From Candidatus Stahliibacteriota bacterium (GTDB taxonomy: Bacteria; Hydrothermota; Tepidihabitantia; B3-TA06): a stretch of 23,141 nucleotides of DNA. Shown in pieces: positions 22,847 to 23,141 of this stretch (its first letter is position 1; the number at the start of each line of letters is the position of its first letter). The notes below the pieces were generated by a model that did not search any database, had not been told where the DNA came from, and saw only the letters and a list, made by a program, of their open reading frames with translations. Position numbers and translations under genes: made by a program. Location of the stretch: NCBI GenBank assembly GCA_030670165.1, contig DAOVCF010000010.1, forward strand, positions 1 to 23,141. Direction: 5' to 3'.

Positions 22847-22852
22847 GGGGTA

Positions 22853-22880
22853 AGGATAGGGAAAAACCAAAGTAAGTCAA
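22853..22880 (-). promoter_or_regulatory. Promoter of the HD-glyQ-glyS operon, predicted leaderless
   Basis: On the minus strand TTGACT (22880-22875), 16 bp and TATCCT (22858-22853). The predicted start is base 22846, the A of the HD-gene ATG. No Shine-Dalgarno lies upstream. Confidence 0.55.
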
Positions 22881-22962
22881 TCTTTCCTCGTCCCGAATCA
22901 AACTTTTTCGAGATTTTAGTTGCGATCTTTTATCCCCTTGGACAAAAGGATCGTTAACTCAG

Positions 22963-22998
22963 GGGTCCCCACGAAGTCACGCAGTAACTTCGTGGGGT
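22963..22998 (+). repeat. Hairpin repeat, copy 2
   Basis: CCCCACGAAGT (22967-22977) pairs perfectly with ACTTCGTGGGG (22987-22997) around a 9-nt loop. Its outer bases (GGGGTCCCC before, GGTA after) match the hairpin at 14808-14845, and TGGACAAAA lies upstream at 22939-22947, as it does there. It sits just 3' of tRNA-Thr and could also help end that transcript. Confidence 0.7.
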
Positions 22999-23003
22999 AC
23001 AAC

Positions 23004-23075
23004 AGCCGACGAGTGGATTCGAACCACCGGCCTACTCTTTACGAAAGAGTTGCTCTACCGCTGAGCTACGTCGGC
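23004..23075 (-). tRNA. tRNA-Thr (anticodon CGT)
   Basis: On the minus strand the acceptor arms GCCGACG and CGTCGGC pair over 7 bp; the D arm (GCTC..GAGC), the anticodon arm (ACTCT TTCGTAA AGAGT) and the T arm (GGTTCGAATCC) are all present. The anticodon is CGT, reading ACG threonine codons. The CCA end is not encoded. Confidence 0.95.
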
Positions 23076-23104
23076 AGAATAATCAACGTCATCCTCTACT
23101 TTGA

Positions 23105-23132
23105 ATTGTAGCTGGGTTCCGAGTTCTGTCAA
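23105..23132 (-). promoter_or_regulatory. Promoter of tRNA-Thr
   Basis: On the minus strand TTGACA (23132-23127), 16 bp and TACAAT (23110-23105), about 30 bp upstream of the mature tRNA. A near-consensus promoter as expected for a stable RNA gene. Confidence 0.75.
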
Positions 23133-23141
23133 CATCACGTT

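Overview
The window looks like chromosomal DNA of a diderm (Gram-negative-type) bacterium, probably from an uncultured lineage. It carries several lipoprotein signal peptides, one Sec-type secreted barrel-like protein, a remnant of a C-terminal sorting domain of the kind used by FCB-group bacteria, and split glycyl-tRNA synthetase genes. The repertoire would fit an FCB-related candidate phylum such as WOR-3/Stahlbacteria; that placement is inference, not proof.

Region 1 (about 1-4.2 kb) is a decaying accessory zone. It holds the 3' end of an Ig/fibronectin-like secreted protein with an in-frame TGA, an IS3-family element whose orfA has an in-frame TAG, a secreted barrel-like protein coupled to a lipase cut off before the end of its domain, and, convergent with the lipase, a pseudogene with an in-frame TAA.

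Region 2 (about 4.2-12.5 kb, minus strand) is the most unusual part. Five leucine-rich-repeat (LRR) exported proteins, four of them with a cysteine at the lipobox position, lie together. All share an uncharacterised N-terminal domain marked by a DWE..KD..VF segment and a QGED(T/S)(I/V) motif. Two of them are each followed by a cytoplasmic-looking protein with a conserved HEIME motif, so the LRR + HEIME pair has been duplicated in tandem; the downstream copy is now broken (frameshift, stop codon, 3' truncation). A patch of about 190 bp is almost identical between the two LRR copies although the rest has diverged.

Region 3 (12.6-14.9 kb, minus strand) is an ECF sigma factor / zinc-finger anti-sigma / lipoprotein operon. 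Upstream of its promoter are five 9-bp boxes spaced exactly 11 bp apart and a 13-bp-stem hairpin; a related hairpin lies beside the tRNA near the right end.

Region 4 (15.1-19.2 kb, plus strand) has an AT-rich helical protein of unknown function, a fused formimidoyltransferase-cyclodeaminase (FTCD) and a TolB-like propeller lipoprotein. Region 5 (19.3-23.1 kb, minus strand) is an HD-domain hydrolase - glyQ - glyS operon and a tRNA-Thr(CGT). The propeller gene and glyS converge on strong hairpins.

Thirteen promoters can be read by eye. Twelve have a 16-bp spacer, most with TTGACA/T and TACAAT or TAGAAT. Two predicted start points fall exactly on an ATG with no Shine-Dalgarno, suggesting leaderless mRNAs.
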